In this document: positions 61,845-64,000 of the stretch, in pieces | How positions within the stretch are numbered: position 1 is the first letter of the stretch | Layout: every line of letters begins with the position of its first letter | NCBI RefSeq assembly: GCF_028622835.1 | Contig: NZ_CP117677.1 | Span: 1,508,001-1,572,000, forward strand | Reading direction: 5' to 3' | From: Caloramator sp. mosi_1 | GTDB taxonomy: Bacteria > Bacillota > Clostridia > Clostridiales > Caloramatoraceae | DNA: 64,000 nt | Notes under the pieces: model-generated | What the model saw: only the letters and a program-made list of their open reading frames with translations | Databases searched by the model: none | What the model was told of the DNA's origin: nothing | Made by a program: the position numbers and the translations under genes

Positions 61845-62774
61845 ATGCAAATTAAAGAAAGACCAGATGTACGAAACATATATGTATCATTAAATTATAT
61901 ATGTAATAATAAATGCTTGATGTGTGGTGTCCCTTTCGATAAGCATAATAGATATAATGAAAGTTTAGATTTTTATATATCTGAGATGAATAAAGTTCCT
62001 TTTACAATTAATAAAAATGATATTGTGACTATTTCTGGAGGAGAACCGTTTTTATTTAGGGATTTGTTTACTTTCATTGAATTTATAAAAAGCAAATTTG
62101 GTTGTAGGATTACAATATTTACGAATGGAAGAGCTTTAAAGAAAAAGGAAATTGTTGAGAGAATAAAAGAATTAAATGTTGATAAATTAGTCATCCCCTT
62201 TTTTCGTATAATATGGAAACTTATGACTTGATAGCTGGGGCAGAAGGTGCATATATGGAAGTTATAGAAGGATTTAAGAATCTAAATGAATGTTTTGTTT
62301 ATAATGAAGCAAAGTTTTTACCAATGAAGCAGAATGCACTTGATATAGCAGAGTCATATAAATTTATTAAGTCTCATTTCCCAAGAACTAAATTTACTAT
62401 TTGCGGAGTACAATATTTTGGAGAAGCGGTACATAATTTAAAAAAATTGGAATTAAATACTGTGAATTAAAAGAGGAACTAGAAAAAACTTTTGATGAAG
62501 CACAAGAAAAATATAACGAAATTATACCACTTTATCGTTTTCCAATGTGTGTCCTTGATGCTAAGTATAATAATAATGGGGTATTAACTTTGTTTCAAGA
62601 ATATATAATTGGTCCAGACTATTCAGATGTTGCACTATCTGATGATAGCAAAAGAAATTTAACATTCCGACAGAATGTAGAGAATGCTTATCATTCTGTG
62701 ATTGGTATTCACAAAAATATGAACATACTTTTGGTTTGCAAGAGTTGAAAGCGTTAGGAGGTGTGAAAGCTTGA
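61845..62774 (+). CDS. Radical SAM enzyme B of unassigned cluster
   Basis: Starts 9 bp after enzyme A, with its RBS AGGAGGA overlapping the upstream stop. CNNKCLMCGVPF carries the C-x3-C-x2-C motif, VTISGGEPFLFRDLF the glycine motif, and IFTNGRALKK follows, closely parallel to enzyme A. The C-terminal half lacks the Cys-rich tail of enzyme A (only isolated Cys, as in CGVQYFG and PMCVLD). Repair near 62715 gives a stop at 62774 with a 4-bp TTGA overlap into the exporter gene. About 308 residues. Confidence 0.8.
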
Positions 62775-63913
62775 CAAAAGATAGAAATATACGAAGGTTG
62801 GTTCTATTTTCAATACTTACATCTATTGATTTTTTTCAGCAATTGAAGTGGCATTTTTTTACAAAAAGATTTGACTGCATCTCAAATATATATGATATAC
62901 TCCATTTTTTCAATTCTTATTTTCCTGTTGGAAGTACCCGCAGGATATTTAGGAGATAAAATTGGATACAAGAAAAGTATAATATTGGGACTAATATGCG
63001 GTATATTAGGGTTTATAGGTTTTATATTCGGAAAGGGCTTTAGGGTCATAATAATTGCTTATTTTTTATGGCTTTGATGAATGTATTAATCAGTGGATCC
63101 GATGATGCATTGCTATATGACACATTGAAAGATAACGGTAAGGAAGATAAGTTTGAAGTTACATATGCTAAAATAGCGTCATATGGATATTTTGCATCCA
63201 TTACTGGAAGTATTCTTGGGGTATAATAGCGGGAGTGTCAATGAATTTCAATGTAGTTGTACAGACGGCTTTTGTTATAGCCGGATTATGTATTATGGCT
63301 TTGGTAAATTCCCCAATCAATTTGATGACGAAAATGAAAATATTGAAGAAAGTGTAAAATACAAACGCAAAGAGATAAAATCTGTGGCTACAGAATTGAT
63401 TTTAGCTGGTTTTTTATGACAAGTACCTTAATAGGGACTAAATTTTCCCAACAAATAATGCTTTCTGCAAATATACCTATATCCTTTTTGGCATTTTTAC
63501 TGCATTATTGACGGTGATGGCTTCGATTTTTCTTATATTGCCCCAAAATGCAAGAAAATCCCATTTTCGTCTATTATGCTTATGCCTTCGTTGATCCTTA
63601 TTGCAATTGGAATATCTCAAAATGGTCTTTTGGTTTTTTTACTATTGATTACATCTGCCAGTAGAGCATTGGGTAATGTTAAAATTACAACTTTAATAAA
63701 TAAAAAATATCATCTAAATATCGTGCAACAATTAATTCTGTTAAGAGCTTATTGTTTAGATTGTTTTACTCTGTAATTATTTTGGTATGTGGCAAGGTGG
63801 CAGATTATGATATTTTCTGGGCTGTTATGTTAAGTGGTATTATTCTATTTATTATGTTAAGTGTTTTTCTAATTATAAGGTGGGAGGTGGAAAAACATGA
63901 ATTACCAGCGTAA
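62771..63913 (+). CDS. MFS exporter
   Basis: Starts with TTG at 62771 in the TTGA overlap. Many membrane segments: ASQIYMIYSIFSILIFLLEVPAGYLGDKIGYKKSIILG contains the MFS loop motif (GYLGDKIGYKK). Further segments run to WAVMLSGIILFIMLSVFLII. About 380 residues, with breaks near 62840, 63075, 63222, 63345, 63417 and 63480. It probably exports the modified product or gives self-resistance. Confidence 0.8.
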
Positions 63914-64000
63914 CAGTCGAATGAGTATATCTGAAAAGAATGGTGAAATAACACGGTTTTCAAAAAGTACCCAAGCAGGTTTTAAATGGAAAACAAAAGA
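63897..64000 (+). CDS. Partial gene overlapping exporter, unassigned
   Basis: Starts ATG 63897 inside the end of the exporter gene, after GGGAGGTGG, and runs open to the window edge (MNYQRNSRMSISEKNGEI, then TRFSKSTQAGFKWKTK). Translational coupling puts it in the same operon. Thirty-four residues are too few to recognise a family. Confidence 0.55.
   Translation, partial: MNYQRNSRMSISEKNGEITRFSKSTQAGFKWKTK

Overview
The window looks like the chromosome of a low-GC, motile, spore-forming anaerobic Clostridia member. Evidence: a tungsten-type aldehyde ferredoxin oxidoreductase under a sigma-54 promoter, a clostridial flagellin with SigD-type promoters, a Spo0E-like protein and strong AGGAGG ribosome sites. 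I cannot name the species. Single-base losses, mostly in homopolymers, split most long genes on both strands and in housekeeping genes alike. I treat them mainly as sequence errors and give reconstructed gene spans; residue counts in split genes are approximate.

Layout. (1) 1-6.8 kb, chromosomal core: the cinA 3' part, a DUF188 protein, a sigma-54 activator with tandem upstream sites, AOR plus a MoaD-like protein, and a dicarboxylate symporter. (2) 6.8-8.1 kb: flagellin with two SigD-like promoters and a CsrA-like leader hairpin. (3) 8.1-27.7 kb: a very AT-rich flagellin-glycan island bracketed by two same-orientation ISL3 copies. It holds glycosyltransferases with TPR arms, an FkbM methyltransferase, three tandem radical SAM/SPASM paralogues and a CDP-6-deoxysugar pathway. 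(4) 27.7-28.9 kb: a membrane protein, YjfB and a tRNA-like 3' end. (5) 29-55 kb, a composite mobile region: a lactococcin-972-type bacteriocin system; a prophage early region (ImmA-HTH regulator, antirepressor, helicase, nucleases, family B polymerase, primase, iteron origin, late-regulator-like proteins, HNH, cos-like DNA, methylase, small terminase); a large-terminase stub; two large serine recombinases; and a second secreted-toxin cassette. (6) 55-56.2 kb: chromosomal fragments (msrA 3' end, amidase, truncated S9 peptidase). (7) 56.2-60.5 kb: an IS1182-like element followed by a polymorphic-toxin/immunity/DUF4176 set and a recombinase 3' relic. (8) 60.6-64 kb: an unassigned radical-SAM cluster with a 44-aa candidate precursor, two radical SAM enzymes, an MFS exporter and a further gene cut by the window end.

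How it fits together. The glycan island probably decorates the adjacent flagellin. The mobile region is a mosaic: about 0.9 kb (recombinase 3' end, DUF5085-like gene, IS end) is repeated at 29-30.2 kb and 52.8-53.7 kb, so the prophage early genes lie between direct repeats. Most striking, the same right end of an IS1182-like element, with a conserved outward TATAAT promoter inside an inverted repeat, stands 28-31 bp upstream of three unrelated toxin-like genes (30.2, 53.7 and 57.9 kb). That suggests IS-end-mediated exchange or expression of toxin cassettes. The radical-SAM cluster at the end is the best candidate for an undescribed peptide-modification system.
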